From assembly GCA_045542595.1 (NCBI GenBank), contig JAZQLI010000004.1, positions 62,001 to 126,000 on the forward strand: a DNA stretch of 64,000 nucleotides, in the 5' to 3' direction. The position numbers and the translations under genes were made by a program. This document shows positions 24,716 to 33,491 of the stretch, piece by piece. Below the pieces are notes generated by a model that saw only the letters and a program-made list of their open reading frames with translations, did not search any database and had not been told where the DNA came from. The stretch comes from Scatosoma sp045542595 (lineage in GTDB: Bacteria > Bacillota > Clostridia > Christensenellales > Borkfalkiaceae). The first letter of the stretch is position 1, and every line of letters starts with the position of its first letter.

Positions 24716-26341
24716 ATGGAAAATATGAATATTATGAATATTCCCAAAGAGAAATTTCGTCCGGCGGGAAATAGGGATATTAATCACGACAAAAAGTTGG
24801 AAACCAAGCCTATCGGCTATTTTAAAGACGCTTGGCTCCGTTTCCGTAAAAATAAAGGTTCGGTTGTGGCGTTCGGCATTATCGTATTTTTATTGCTGTT
24901 TGCTATTATCGTGCCCATTATCAGTCCGTACACGGTAGCGTACGAAGATACTTATTTCCGTTACAATTATCCCAAAAACGAATTTTGTGTATCTATGGGC
25001 TGGGATTTTTGGGACGGTTGTGAAGAAGGTATGCACAACGAAGGCGACTTTTTGGAACATAGCGCTATCGGTCAAGAAACGGGCGGTTTGGTTATCAAGA
25101 ACAACAAATATACCGTAACCGATAAAGTAAACGGCAAATATTATACCTACCGTATGGATTCCTACCGTTTAAAGGGGTGCGTTGCCGTTACGCTTTCTTT
25201 GGCGGAATTCCAAGCGTTACAAAATTATCAAGAAGCGCAAAATATTCAAATCGTGTATCCTGCGATAAACGCTTTGGATAAAAATATGGCGTTTAAATAT
25301 CCGCAACTTGCAACCAACGATAATCTTTGGTATACCATTAAAGAGACGTATGACGTAGACGAAAACGGCAAAGTAAATAAAAAGAAAAAGGTTGCCGTTC
25401 CCGACGTAGTACGCAATGAAGACGGTACTATTGCTTTCGACGAAGAAGGAAACGTACAATTTACGCCCAACTACCGCCCTGCAAGCGGAACGGACGGGTA
25501 TACCAGCAATATGTTTATTGAAGGGGATACCAAGCAGTACGATTACGCTGTGAAAATGCAAGGCGATTCGTATAAAGTCCGTGTGAACTATTACGAATAT
25601 TACATTTATTATCATACGCAAATTTTAAAGGACGGTATTGAAGCACCTTCGTTCTTGTTTGGTACTACGCAAGCAGGTAAAGATATTTTCACCTGTTTGG
25701 GTTCGGGGGCTCGTTTGTCCTTCATTATCGCTATTACCGTATCGGCAGTTAATATGTTCGTAGGGGCTATCTACGGCGCTATCGAAGGCTATTACGGCGG
25801 CAAACTCGACTTATTTATGGAACGTTTCTCGGATATTTTGTCCGCGGTTCCGTTTATGATTGTTATTACGCTTTTGAAATTGCATATGGGCTCTACCAGT
25901 CAGCTTTTAATCCTGTTTATCGCGTTCTTCCTAACGGGGTGGATAGGTATGGCAGGGCGTGTGCGTATGCAGTTCTACCGCTTTAAAAATCAAGAATACG
26001 TTTTGGCGGCAAGAACGCTCGGCGCAAGCGATAGAAGAATTATGTTCAAGCACATCTTCCCTAACTCGCTCGGGACTATCGTTACGGGTTCGATTTTGGC
26101 GATTCCCGGTATGATTTTCTCGGAATCGAGCTTGAGTTATTTGGGTATTATCAACTTGCAATCGGGTAATATGACCAGTGTAGGTAATATGCTTGCCGGC
26201 GCGCAAAAGTATTTGGTAGAATATCCGTATATGATGTTCTTCCCTGCATTGTTCATTTGTTTATTGATGCTTAGTTTTAACTTGTTCGGTAACGGACTTC
26301 GCGACGCGTTCAACCCGTCGCTTAGAGGCGCGGAGGACTAA
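24716..26341 (+). CDS. oppC: Oligopeptide ABC transporter permease, OppC type with large inserted ectodomain
   Basis: 541 residues against about 300 for ordinary OppC. A cytosolic N-terminus and the first span (about 48-70) are followed by roughly 240 hydrophilic residues (about 75-310), rich in Tyr, Asn and Lys, before the remaining five spans. The C-terminal core is a normal permease: ATQAGKDIFTCLGSGARLSF-like entry to the domain and the EAA loop AARTLGASDRRIMFKHIFPN. The insert lies between the first two spans, so it should face outside and could dock the enlarged OppA. The start ATG 24716 is 1 nt after the oppB stop; no frameshift is seen. Confidence 0.9.
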   Translation: MENMNIMNIPKEKFRPAGNRDINHDKKLETKPIGYFKDAWLRFRKNKGSVVAFGIIVFLLLFAIIVPIISPYTVAYEDTYFRYNYPKNEFCVSMGWDFWDGCEEGMHNEGDFLEHSAIGQETGGLVIKNNKYTVTDKVNGKYYTYRMDSYRLKGCVAVTLSLAEFQALQNYQEAQNIQIVYPAINALDKNMAFKYPQLATNDNLWYTIKETYDVDENGKVNKKKKVAVPDVVRNEDGTIAFDEEGNVQFTPNYRPASGTDGYTSNMFIEGDTKQYDYAVKMQGDSYKVRVNYYEYYIYYHTQILKDGIEAPSFLFGTTQAGKDIFTCLGSGARLSFIIAITVSAVNMFVGAIYGAIEGYYGGKLDLFMERFSDILSAVPFMIVITLLKLHMGSTSQLLILFIAFFLTGWIGMAGRVRMQFYRFKNQEYVLAARTLGASDRRIMFKHIFPNSLGTIVTGSILAIPGMIFSESSLSYLGIINLQSGNMTSVGNMLAGAQKYLVEYPYMMFFPALFICLLMLSFNLFGNGLRDAFNPSLRGAED

Positions 26342-26345
26342 TCGT

Positions 26346-28595
26346 ATGGAAAAGAAATTAGAAGTTAAAAATTTGGTTATTTCTTTCCGTACACAAGCAG
26401 GAAAGGTGCAAGCCGTACGCGATATCTCTTTCGATTTGTATAAGGGTGAAACACTTGCTATCGTAGGGGAATCGGGTTCAGGTAAGTCGGTTACGTCGAA
26501 AGAAATTATCGGTATTTCGGCGGCGAACGCCATTATCGAAAGCGGTGAAATTTTGTACGACGGACAAGATTTGGTGCGTATTCCCGAAGAAGAAATGCAC
26601 AAGCTGCGCGGCGATAAAATTGCGATGATTTTCCAAGACCCGCTTTCTTCGCTTGACCCCATTATGCGCATAGGCCATCAAATTACCGAAGCTATGCTTT
26701 TGAAAAATAAAGCAAACCGCAAGGAAGGTCGTAAAGCGTTTAACAGTAAGCTTGCGGCGTTATCCGATATGATGGTGGCGGCGCTTAGTGAAAATTCTCT
26801 CGATAGCGTACAGGCGGCGGAAGAAACCGTTTCGCATTTAAACCAAGTGGCGCAATATATTAAAACGTTTGACGGATTTAATATTAAAGCCATTTCGTTG
26901 GAAAACAGCTATAATATCGCGAAAAACGCAGCGGAAGAACTCATTTCTATCGTGGACGATTTCTTGTTCTTGGTAGAAAAGAGACAAAAAGTAGACGTCG
27001 CCGGCACGTTAAAGTTGGTGGTCCGCAAGATGAAAACTTTGCGCGATAAATACTTCGCTTCGAAGTATTTTGAAACCTTAGACGCGTACACGGTACGTAT
27101 GCAAGAAGCAAGTCGCGTAGAAAAAGGCGTTTCCGTGATGGATACGGTGAAGGGATTCTTCGGCAAGGCGGCAGCAAACAAGGCTGTTCCCGAAGCCGTT
27201 GTGGGTGTTTTTGAAGAACTCAAACAAACGCTTACCGAAATGCTTGCACAAACGCCGTATAATTTCTTCAGAATCGGTTATTACGTATATAAGCATCCCG
27301 AAGCGGATTTAAGCACTATGCCTGCGGAAGAAGCAAATGAAATGGCGTATGCATTCTTGCAGGAAGATTATATGAACGCCTTTTTGGATATGGAAAAGGC
27401 AGCGGTTTCGTACTCGTTTGCCAAGACGTTGGAAAACAAGCGTGCGGCGCTTACGACACTCGAAGAAGCAGTAGAATTCTTTAAGCAGGGCGGTTTTGAT
27501 GCAAAATCCGCTGCGGAAATGAGCAAGAAAGCAAGCAAAGCGGTGCGTTCGGCTATCGACCCTTTGGAAGTTGTCAAGGACAGCGTAGCGTATACGTTCG
27601 GCGGCGCTTTGCAAAGAGAAGTGGATAAATATTTCTTCTATTTGAAGAACAATCCCAAAGAAGAAGCTCGTTTTGCCCGTCAAACCGCAAAACGCGAAGC
27701 GTTGATTGCCAAAGGCAAGAAGGTAGACTGGAAGGTCGTGCCCAAGTTCATTATTGAACCTGAAAAGCAAATCGAATCGATTGTGTCGGTAATCGAGCGT
27801 ATTATCGCTAAATTTAAAGCGGACGTAGACAATGCGGAATCGGTGGATATCGACAAGCGTTGTATCGAGCTTGTAGATTATTTGAAGGAAAAAGCTTCAC
27901 AAGTCGTTTATAAGCTGACGCCGCGTATCGCAAAAGAAAAGGCGATTAAACTGATGGAAGAAGTTGGTATTCCTGAACCGAGAATTCGTTACAATCAATA
28001 TCCTTTCGAATTTTCGGGCGGTATGCGTCAACGTATCGTTATCGCAATCGCGTTGTCTGCAAATCCCGATATCTTGATTTGCGACGAGCCGACTACGGCA
28101 CTCGACGTTACCATTCAGGCGCAAATTCTCGAACTTATCAATAAATTGAAAGCGGAACGTAATCTTTCTATTATTTTCATCACGCACGACTTGGGCGTAG
28201 TTGCGAATATGGCGGACAGAATTGCCGTTATGTACGCAGGTAAAATTGTAGAATACGGTACGGCGGAAGATATTTTCTACGACCCCCGTCATCCGTATAC
28301 GTGGGCGTTGCTTTCGTCTATGCCCGATTTGGATACAAACGAAAAGCTGGATGCCATTCCCGGTACGCCGCCGAATATGATTTATCCGCCCGTTGGCGAC
28401 GCGTTTGCGGATAGAAACAAATATGCGATGGAAATTGATTTTGAAATGCAACCGCCGATGTTTGAAGTTTCGCCCACGCACTATGCGGCAACGTGGTTGT
28501 TGCATCCCAACGCGGAAAAGGTGGAAGTTCCCAAAATTATCACCGAAAGAATTAAGCGTATGAAAGAACGGGGAGGCGAACAAGATGAACAATAA
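26346..28595 (+). CDS. oppD: Oligopeptide ABC transporter ATPase, OppD type with about 400-residue insertion
   Basis: 749 residues against about 330 in ordinary OppD. Walker A GESGSGKS is at 41-48 and the Q-loop FQDPLSSLDP at about 96-105. The ABC signature FSGGMRQ appears only at 556-562, then Walker B ICDEP (578-582) and switch His 614 (FITHD). The region from about 125 to 525, where some 50 residues would be normal, is helical and charged, with no cysteines or recognised domain. The conserved C-terminal peptide-transporter extension is present. All catalytic motifs are intact, so the protein should be active, with the extra domain emerging from the helical subdomain that faces the permease and partner ATPase. 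Confidence 0.88.
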   Translation: MEKKLEVKNLVISFRTQAGKVQAVRDISFDLYKGETLAIVGESGSGKSVTSKEIIGISAANAIIESGEILYDGQDLVRIPEEEMHKLRGDKIAMIFQDPLSSLDPIMRIGHQITEAMLLKNKANRKEGRKAFNSKLAALSDMMVAALSENSLDSVQAAEETVSHLNQVAQYIKTFDGFNIKAISLENSYNIAKNAAEELISIVDDFLFLVEKRQKVDVAGTLKLVVRKMKTLRDKYFASKYFETLDAYTVRMQEASRVEKGVSVMDTVKGFFGKAAANKAVPEAVVGVFEELKQTLTEMLAQTPYNFFRIGYYVYKHPEADLSTMPAEEANEMAYAFLQEDYMNAFLDMEKAAVSYSFAKTLENKRAALTTLEEAVEFFKQGGFDAKSAAEMSKKASKAVRSAIDPLEVVKDSVAYTFGGALQREVDKYFFYLKNNPKEEARFARQTAKREALIAKGKKVDWKVVPKFIIEPEKQIESIVSVIERIIAKFKADVDNAESVDIDKRCIELVDYLKEKASQVVYKLTPRIAKEKAIKLMEEVGIPEPRIRYNQYPFEFSGGMRQRIVIAIALSANPDILICDEPTTALDVTIQAQILELINKLKAERNLSIIFITHDLGVVANMADRIAVMYAGKIVEYGTAEDIFYDPRHPYTWALLSSMPDLDTNEKLDAIPGTPPNMIYPPVGDAFADRNKYAMEIDFEMQPPMFEVSPTHYAATWLLHPNAEKVEVPKIITERIKRMKERGGEQDEQ

Positions 28596-29841
28596 CGAAG
28601 TTTTATTAAAGGTTGAACATCTTTGTCAATATTTCCGTATGGGTAAAAGAGACCTGAAAGCGGTAGACGACGTTAGCTTTGAAGTAAAAAAAGGCGAGGT
28701 TTTTGGGCTGGTAGGCGAATCCGGTTGCGGTAAAACCACCACCGGTAGGTCGATTATCAAGCTGTACGATATCACTTCGGGAAACGTATATTTCAAGGGA
28801 CAAAGAGTGGGGGCAGGTACGCGTTCATATAAGGACGCTATCACGAAAGCCCGTAAACAAGCCGCTCAAGAAATAAAGCTTTTGCGTGCGGAATTAAAAG
28901 CGGACGCAAGCAAAAAAGCGGAAGTGGATGCAAAAATTGCGGCGGTCAACGAAAAGCTGTATGCAATCGTTGAAGAAAACAGACAAAATATTCGGGACGC
29001 GAAAACGTCGGTGAAAAATTCCGATAGACTGTATGCAGCGCAACGGATAGAAGAATTAGATAAAGAATATCAAGAAGAATTGACGTACGTAGAAGGCGAC
29101 GAAGCGGCGGTAAAAGCTTTGCAAAAGAAGTACGCGGCAAAACGTCGTGTGGCGCAAAAGAGCCGATTGATTACGCAAATTCAAATGATTTTCCAAGACC
29201 CCATCGCTTCGTTAGACCCTCGTATGACGGTACGTGAAATTATTGCGGAAGGGTTAATTATTAACGGTATTCGCGATAAGGAATACATTAACCAAAAGGT
29301 GTACGAAATTTTGGAAACGGTTGGTTTGGTGCGCGAGCACGCAGACCGTTACCCGCACGAATTCTCGGGTGGTCAACGTCAACGTATCGGTATTGCAAGA
29401 GCAATTATTATGCAACCGGAAATGATTATCGCGGACGAGCCAATTTCTGCACTCGACGTATCCATTCAAGCGCAAGTTATCAACTTGCTTAACGATTTGA
29501 GAGAACGCTTGGGGCTTACGATTTTGTTCATCGCACACGATTTATCCGTTGTCAAATATTTCTCAGATAGAATCGGGGTAATGTATTTCGGTAAGATGGT
29601 AGAATTGGCTACTTCGGAAGAGTTGTTCAAACACCCCTTGCATCCGTATACGCGTTCTTTGTTGTCGGCAATTCCTTTGCCTGACCCGCACTATGAAAAG
29701 AAGCGTGTAAGAATGACGTATAACCCGATTGCCGAACACGATTATTCGGTGAATTTGCCGTCTATGCGTGAAATTTCTCCTGGTCATTTCGTGTATTGTA
29801 ATGACGAAGAAGAAGCAAAATATAAAGAGTTGGTAAAATAA
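28585..29841 (+). CDS. oppF: Oligopeptide ABC transporter ATPase, OppF type with coiled-coil insertion
   Basis: 418 residues, about 90-110 longer than typical OppF. Walker A GESGCGKT (44-51) is separated from the Q-loop (Q204 in IFQDPIASLDP) by a Lys/Glu/Ala-rich, probably coiled-coil insert at about 80-190. The signature SGGQRQR (261-267), Walker B IIADEP (281-286) and switch His 318 are intact. It overlaps oppD by 11 nt, so translation is coupled. The two ATPases carry unrelated insertions at different points of the fold, which suggests an extra module mounted on the cytosolic side of the transporter. Confidence 0.9.
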   Translation: MNNNEVLLKVEHLCQYFRMGKRDLKAVDDVSFEVKKGEVFGLVGESGCGKTTTGRSIIKLYDITSGNVYFKGQRVGAGTRSYKDAITKARKQAAQEIKLLRAELKADASKKAEVDAKIAAVNEKLYAIVEENRQNIRDAKTSVKNSDRLYAAQRIEELDKEYQEELTYVEGDEAAVKALQKKYAAKRRVAQKSRLITQIQMIFQDPIASLDPRMTVREIIAEGLIINGIRDKEYINQKVYEILETVGLVREHADRYPHEFSGGQRQRIGIARAIIMQPEMIIADEPISALDVSIQAQVINLLNDLRERLGLTILFIAHDLSVVKYFSDRIGVMYFGKMVELATSEELFKHPLHPYTRSLLSAIPLPDPHYEKKRVRMTYNPIAEHDYSVNLPSMREISPGHFVYCNDEEEAKYKELVK

Positions 29842-29861
29842 GTAGGAGCAAATAAAGCGAA

Positions 29862-30269
29862 GTGGAAAACGATAAAAAATCGGTACTCATTAGATATTTG
29901 GTATGTTTTTGCGTGGCATTACTCCTTGCCTTTTTCGCGCTTTGGATAAAAGGTTTTTTCAAGGATACCGCAAAGGAAAATATGCAAGTATTGCACGACG
30001 CTTTCTTTTCTTCGGGTGCGCTGATGATGTTGTTTTCAGGGCTGTTATACGTAAGCGGCGAAGGTGTGTTTCTCGGTATCGGTTATGCGCTTGGAAGAGC
30101 GGTTCGCGCGTTGATTCCCTTTTCCAAAAAGCCGCACGAAACGTATGCACAATATTGCGAACGGAAAACGGGTGGCGAGAAAAAGAAGGGCGATCATAGT
30201 ATCTTTTTTACAGGTTTGTTCTTTTTCCTTATCAGCTTAATTTTCTTGGCTATTTGGTATCAATTATAA
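29862..30269 (+). CDS. Small membrane protein, DUF3899-like
   Basis: 135 residues: a first membrane span at about 10-30, a second near 45-72 with FSSGALMMLFSGLLYVSGEGVF, a cytosolic loop containing YAQYCERK, and a last span near 113-133. The layout and the 'Y..Y...K' loop resemble DUF3899 proteins of unknown function. It starts with GTG at 29862, 20 nt after oppF, with GGAG about 14 nt upstream, so it is probably the last gene of the opp operon. It is followed by a strong terminator. A role in the transporter is possible but unproven. Confidence 0.72.
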   Translation: MENDKKSVLIRYLVCFCVALLLAFFALWIKGFFKDTAKENMQVLHDAFFSSGALMMLFSGLLYVSGEGVFLGIGYALGRAVRALIPFSKKPHETYAQYCERKTGGEKKKGDHSIFFTGLFFFLISLIFLAIWYQL

Positions 30270-30280
30270 AACGTATTGCA

Positions 30281-30311
30281 AACCCCACGATTCTAAGTCG
30301 TGGGGTTTTTG
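30281..30311 (+). terminator. Terminator of the opp operon
   Basis: Perfect 10-bp stem (30281-30290 with 30298-30307), 7-nt loop, T-run. Confidence 0.88.
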
Positions 30312-30336
30312 TATGCAAAAAATTATCGTAAGGGGG

Positions 30337-30365
30337 TTGCCAAAAGTATTTTTATGTGTTATAAT
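30337..30365 (+). promoter_or_regulatory. Promoter for the flavin reductase-like gene
   Basis: TTGCCA at 30337-30342 and TATAAT at 30360-30365, spacer 17 nt. Confidence 0.75.
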
Positions 30366-30397
30366 AAACATAATCCATAATGATTAAGGAGTGTATT

Positions 30398-31327
30398 ATG
30401 AGTAGTTTTGAAAATTTACGTATCGTAGACAATTTCTATCAGACGTCGTTGTTCTTCCCGATGCCTACCGTGGTGATTAGTACGCTTTGCGAAGACGGAA
30501 TGACAAATCTTGGTCCATATTCGTTAGTACAGCCGTACTACGTGGCGGGGAAAGATTATTATGCGATGTTGCTTTCGTGTAGAAATTCTTCGAACACGGC
30601 GCAAAACATTTTAAGGACAGGCAAATGTGCTATTAACTTTATCGACGACAATCCCAAAACGTTTAAAGAAGCTGTGAAGCTTTCTTGGCCGGGGGATAAA
30701 CCTAGTGAGAAAATGCCCAAGTGTAATTTTAAACTGGAAAAGAGTATGATAGAAGAAGAAACGGGCGAAATTCGTCCTATGGTTATGACGGATGCCATTC
30801 AAGTAATTGAATGTACGTGGGTAAGAGAGTTGGACGGCGCGGACAAGGATATGCCGGGCGAATTGAACGGCTACGAACCGCCGTATCACGATTTTAACGG
30901 TATTACCAGTAAATTCGGCGCGCACTTTATTTTGAAAGTAGATAAAATTTTAATGAAAAAGAAATATAGCGACGCCATTATTCGTGGGGTGAAAGCGAGT
31001 GATTTCCCTGCGCTGCCCGTCGATTACGGCTATCGCGACAGTAAAAATTTCTGGTTCCATAAAAAGACGAAAATGCGCGCGGAATTATTACAAGTGCGCC
31101 AAGCTTCTCTTGCATCCGTCCGTTATGCGGCGGATAGGGTAGACGACGTTGTGAAATTCACCGACGATGCGTTGCAAACGGTACTCGGCGTACCCAGAGT
31201 CTTTTTGCCCCTTGTTTTAAAGGGCTGTGTAAAATGGGCGAAAGAGAACGGCGTTACGTTGATTACGGCAGAGCATATGAAAATCATCAACGATAAACGC
31301 GCGGAAGAAAAGAAAAAGAAAAAATAA
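30398..31327 (+). CDS. Flavin reductase-like protein (FMN-binding split barrel) with extra C-terminal domain
   Basis: 309 residues. The N-terminal 200 residues resemble the flavoredoxin/flavin reductase split barrel: MPTVVISTLCEDGMTNLGPY, then SCRNSSNTAQNILRTGKCAIN. The last 70 residues (from about ASVRYAADRVDDVVKF to the Lys-rich end) resemble the small helical PCP_red-like domain found at the end of some reductases; this is a tentative match. ATG 30398 follows AAGGAG at 30386 and is preferred to the in-frame ATG at 30380, which lies within 15 nt of the -10 box. Monocistronic, with its own promoter and terminator. Confidence 0.72.
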   Translation: MSSFENLRIVDNFYQTSLFFPMPTVVISTLCEDGMTNLGPYSLVQPYYVAGKDYYAMLLSCRNSSNTAQNILRTGKCAINFIDDNPKTFKEAVKLSWPGDKPSEKMPKCNFKLEKSMIEEETGEIRPMVMTDAIQVIECTWVRELDGADKDMPGELNGYEPPYHDFNGITSKFGAHFILKVDKILMKKKYSDAIIRGVKASDFPALPVDYGYRDSKNFWFHKKTKMRAELLQVRQASLASVRYAADRVDDVVKFTDDALQTVLGVPRVFLPLVLKGCVKWAKENGVTLITAEHMKIINDKRAEEKKKKK

Positions 31328-31342
31328 AAACGGAAAGCAAGC

Positions 31343-31380
31343 AAATCCCGAAATCGATTGTTTCGATTTCGGGATTTACC
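31343..31380 (+). terminator. Terminator after the flavin reductase-like gene
   Basis: Perfect 15-bp stem (31343-31357 with 31363-31377); only a short T-run, so strength is uncertain. Confidence 0.7.
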
Positions 31381-31455
31381 GTATAAAATACAAAAATGGA
31401 TTTTTTACATAAACGGTAGAAAATATAGAAAATACTGGTTTTTTCTAGTAGGTAC

Positions 31456-31484
31456 TTGACAATAAAATGTATGGGTGATATAAT
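31456..31484 (+). promoter_or_regulatory. Promoter of the exopolysaccharide locus
   Basis: TTGACA at 31456-31461 and TATAAT at 31479-31484, spacer 17 nt, upstream of the first EPS gene at 31550. Confidence 0.82.
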
Positions 31485-31549
31485 ATTATTATATCATATT
31501 GTCGAATATTATGCTTTTATGCAAATTTCGAAAAAAATGGAGATGCTAA

Positions 31550-32815
31550 ATGGAATTAAAATCGTTTGAAAAGAAGGTGTGGTTATCTACGCCGACAATG
31601 CACGGCGACGAACTGAAATATATGAAAGAGACCTACGATAATAACTGGATTTCTACCGTTGGCGAAAATATCAATGAAGTGGAACGCATTGCCGCTCAAA
31701 AGGCGGAAATGCAATATGCCGTTGGTTTGTCGTCCTGTACGGCTGCGTTGCATCTTTGCGTGAAATTTGCAGGCGAAAAACTGTACGGTAAACCGCCTAT
31801 TGGACACGGCGCGTTGGAAAACAAAAAAGTGTTTTGTTCGGATATGACGTTTGCCGCTACTTTGAATCCTGTAGTTTACGAAGGCGGGGTTCCCGTATTT
31901 ATCGACACCGAAGCGGAATCATGGAATATGGATCCAGTTGCTCTTGAAAAGGCTTTTGAAATGTATCCTGATGTTAAGTTGGTGGTTTCTGCTGAATTGT
32001 ACGGTTATCCTGGACGAATGGATTTAATTAAAAAAATTTGTGAGAAGCACGGTGCCCTTTTGATTGAGGATGCCGCCGAAGCGATGGGGGCGACCATCTA
32101 TGGAAGACAGTGCGGCTCTTTTGGCGACTACTCGGCAATCAGTTATAACGGGAATAAAATTATTACCGGTTCCGCAGGCGGTTGTTTACTCACAAACGAT
32201 ATTGAAGTGGCAAACAAGGCTCGTAAGTGGTCAACGCAAGCAAGAGAAAATGCCCCCTGGTATCAACATGAAGAGGTCGGCTATAACTACCGTATGAGTA
32301 ATGTTATTGCGGGCGTTGTGCGCGGTCAGTATCCTTACTTGGAAGAGCATATCGCACAAAAAAAGGCGATTTATGAACGTTATAAAGAAGGCTTTAAAGA
32401 TTTACCTGTGCATATGAATCCGATTACGGAAGGTACAGAGCCTAACTACTGGCTCAGTTGTATGACTATTGATAGTGCGTTTATGTGCAAGCAAGTCAGA
32501 GATGATAGTGCTGCACTGTACGTAAAAGAACTCGGTAAAACGTGCCCCACCGAAATTTTAGAAACGCTGACGAAGTATAACGCCGAGGGGCGTCCAATTT
32601 GGAAACCGATGCATATGCAGCCGATGTATCGCATGCACGAATTTGTAACGTGCGAGGGCAGCGGTCGTTGTAGAACCAACGCTTATATCGCGGGCGGTTG
32701 CATTGATGTCGGTGCGGATATTTTTAATCGTGGGCTGTGTTTGCCGTCTGATAATAAGATGACCGCTGGGGAACAGGATAAAGTGATTGAGATTGTAAAG
32801 CATTGCTTTGAGTAA
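31550..32815 (+). CDS. DegT/DnrJ/EryC1/StrS family sugar aminotransferase
   Basis: 421 residues, PLP-dependent fold type I. The active-site Lys is K203 in SYNGNKIITGSAGG, and LIEDAAEAMGATIYG precedes it, both hallmarks of nucleotide-sugar aminotransferases. It probably converts a UDP-4-keto-6-deoxy sugar to a 4-amino sugar for the EPS repeat unit. It is the first gene of the EPS locus, with the phosphoglycosyl transferase next. The first ~370 nt use host-like codons (GCG, GAC, TTG), whereas the rest is more AT-rich, as if a recombination joint lay inside the gene. Confidence 0.88.
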   Translation: MELKSFEKKVWLSTPTMHGDELKYMKETYDNNWISTVGENINEVERIAAQKAEMQYAVGLSSCTAALHLCVKFAGEKLYGKPPIGHGALENKKVFCSDMTFAATLNPVVYEGGVPVFIDTEAESWNMDPVALEKAFEMYPDVKLVVSAELYGYPGRMDLIKKICEKHGALLIEDAAEAMGATIYGRQCGSFGDYSAISYNGNKIITGSAGGCLLTNDIEVANKARKWSTQARENAPWYQHEEVGYNYRMSNVIAGVVRGQYPYLEEHIAQKKAIYERYKEGFKDLPVHMNPITEGTEPNYWLSCMTIDSAFMCKQVRDDSAALYVKELGKTCPTEILETLTKYNAEGRPIWKPMHMQPMYRMHEFVTCEGSGRCRTNAYIAGGCIDVGADIFNRGLCLPSDNKMTAGEQDKVIEIVKHCFE

Positions 32816-32831
32816 ATTGAGGTAATACGGG

Positions 32832-33491
32832 ATGTACGCTAAATTTTTTAAGAGATTTTTAGATATCGTGATTTCGCTTGTTGCACTGATCGTCCTTTCA
32901 CCAATTCTTGTTATATTGACCATTTTAGGAGCAGTTGCAATGAGAGGAAATCCTTTCTTTGTTCAGATGCGTCCGGGAAAGATTGATAAGAAAACAGGAA
33001 AAGAAAAAATATTTCCTTTGATTAAATTCCGAACTATGTCTAACAAAAAGGGACGAGACGGCAAATTGCTTCCTGATTCTGAGAGATTAAATGCCTATGG
33101 CAAGGCATTACGTGCCAGCTCACTTGATGAATTGCCAGAACTCATTAACATAGCGTTAGGACATTTGTCATGTATAGGTCCACGCCCGCTTTTGCCAGAA
33201 TATCTTCCCTGGTACACAGAAGAAGAACGACACCGACACGATGTTAGACCGGGATTAACGGGACTTGCCCAAGTTAGTGGTAGAAACAATGTTGAATGGG
33301 ATAGACGATTCCAATTAGATGTGGAATATGTGAGAAATATTTCATTCGTCAATGATGTAAAAATTGTATTGTTGACTATAAAAAAGGTGCTTGGAAAAAG
33401 CGACGTTTCAGAAGATACAAGCAAATCAGAAGGAAACTTTGCGGAGATTCGTAAAAAACAACAAGAGCAAAATGAGGATGTAACAGTATGA
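32832..33491 (+). CDS. Initiating undecaprenyl-phosphate sugar phosphotransferase (PglC/WbaP-C type)
   Basis: 219 residues, the short monotopic phosphoglycosyl transferase form. It has an N-terminal re-entrant helix (RFLDIVISLVALIVLSPILV), then IKFRTM, SLDELPEL with the catalytic acidic residues, GPRPLLPEYL and RPGLTGLAQVSGRN. It transfers a sugar-1-phosphate from a UDP-sugar to undecaprenyl phosphate, starting the repeat unit on the cytosolic membrane face. The preceding aminotransferase suggests a diamino- or amino-deoxy sugar as first residue. The Lys/Gln-rich tail (last 30 residues) is non-conserved. It overlaps the next gene by 4 nt. Confidence 0.92.
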   Translation: MYAKFFKRFLDIVISLVALIVLSPILVILTILGAVAMRGNPFFVQMRPGKIDKKTGKEKIFPLIKFRTMSNKKGRDGKLLPDSERLNAYGKALRASSLDELPELINIALGHLSCIGPRPLLPEYLPWYTEEERHRHDVRPGLTGLAQVSGRNNVEWDRRFQLDVEYVRNISFVNDVKIVLLTIKKVLGKSDVSEDTSKSEGNFAEIRKKQQEQNEDVTV

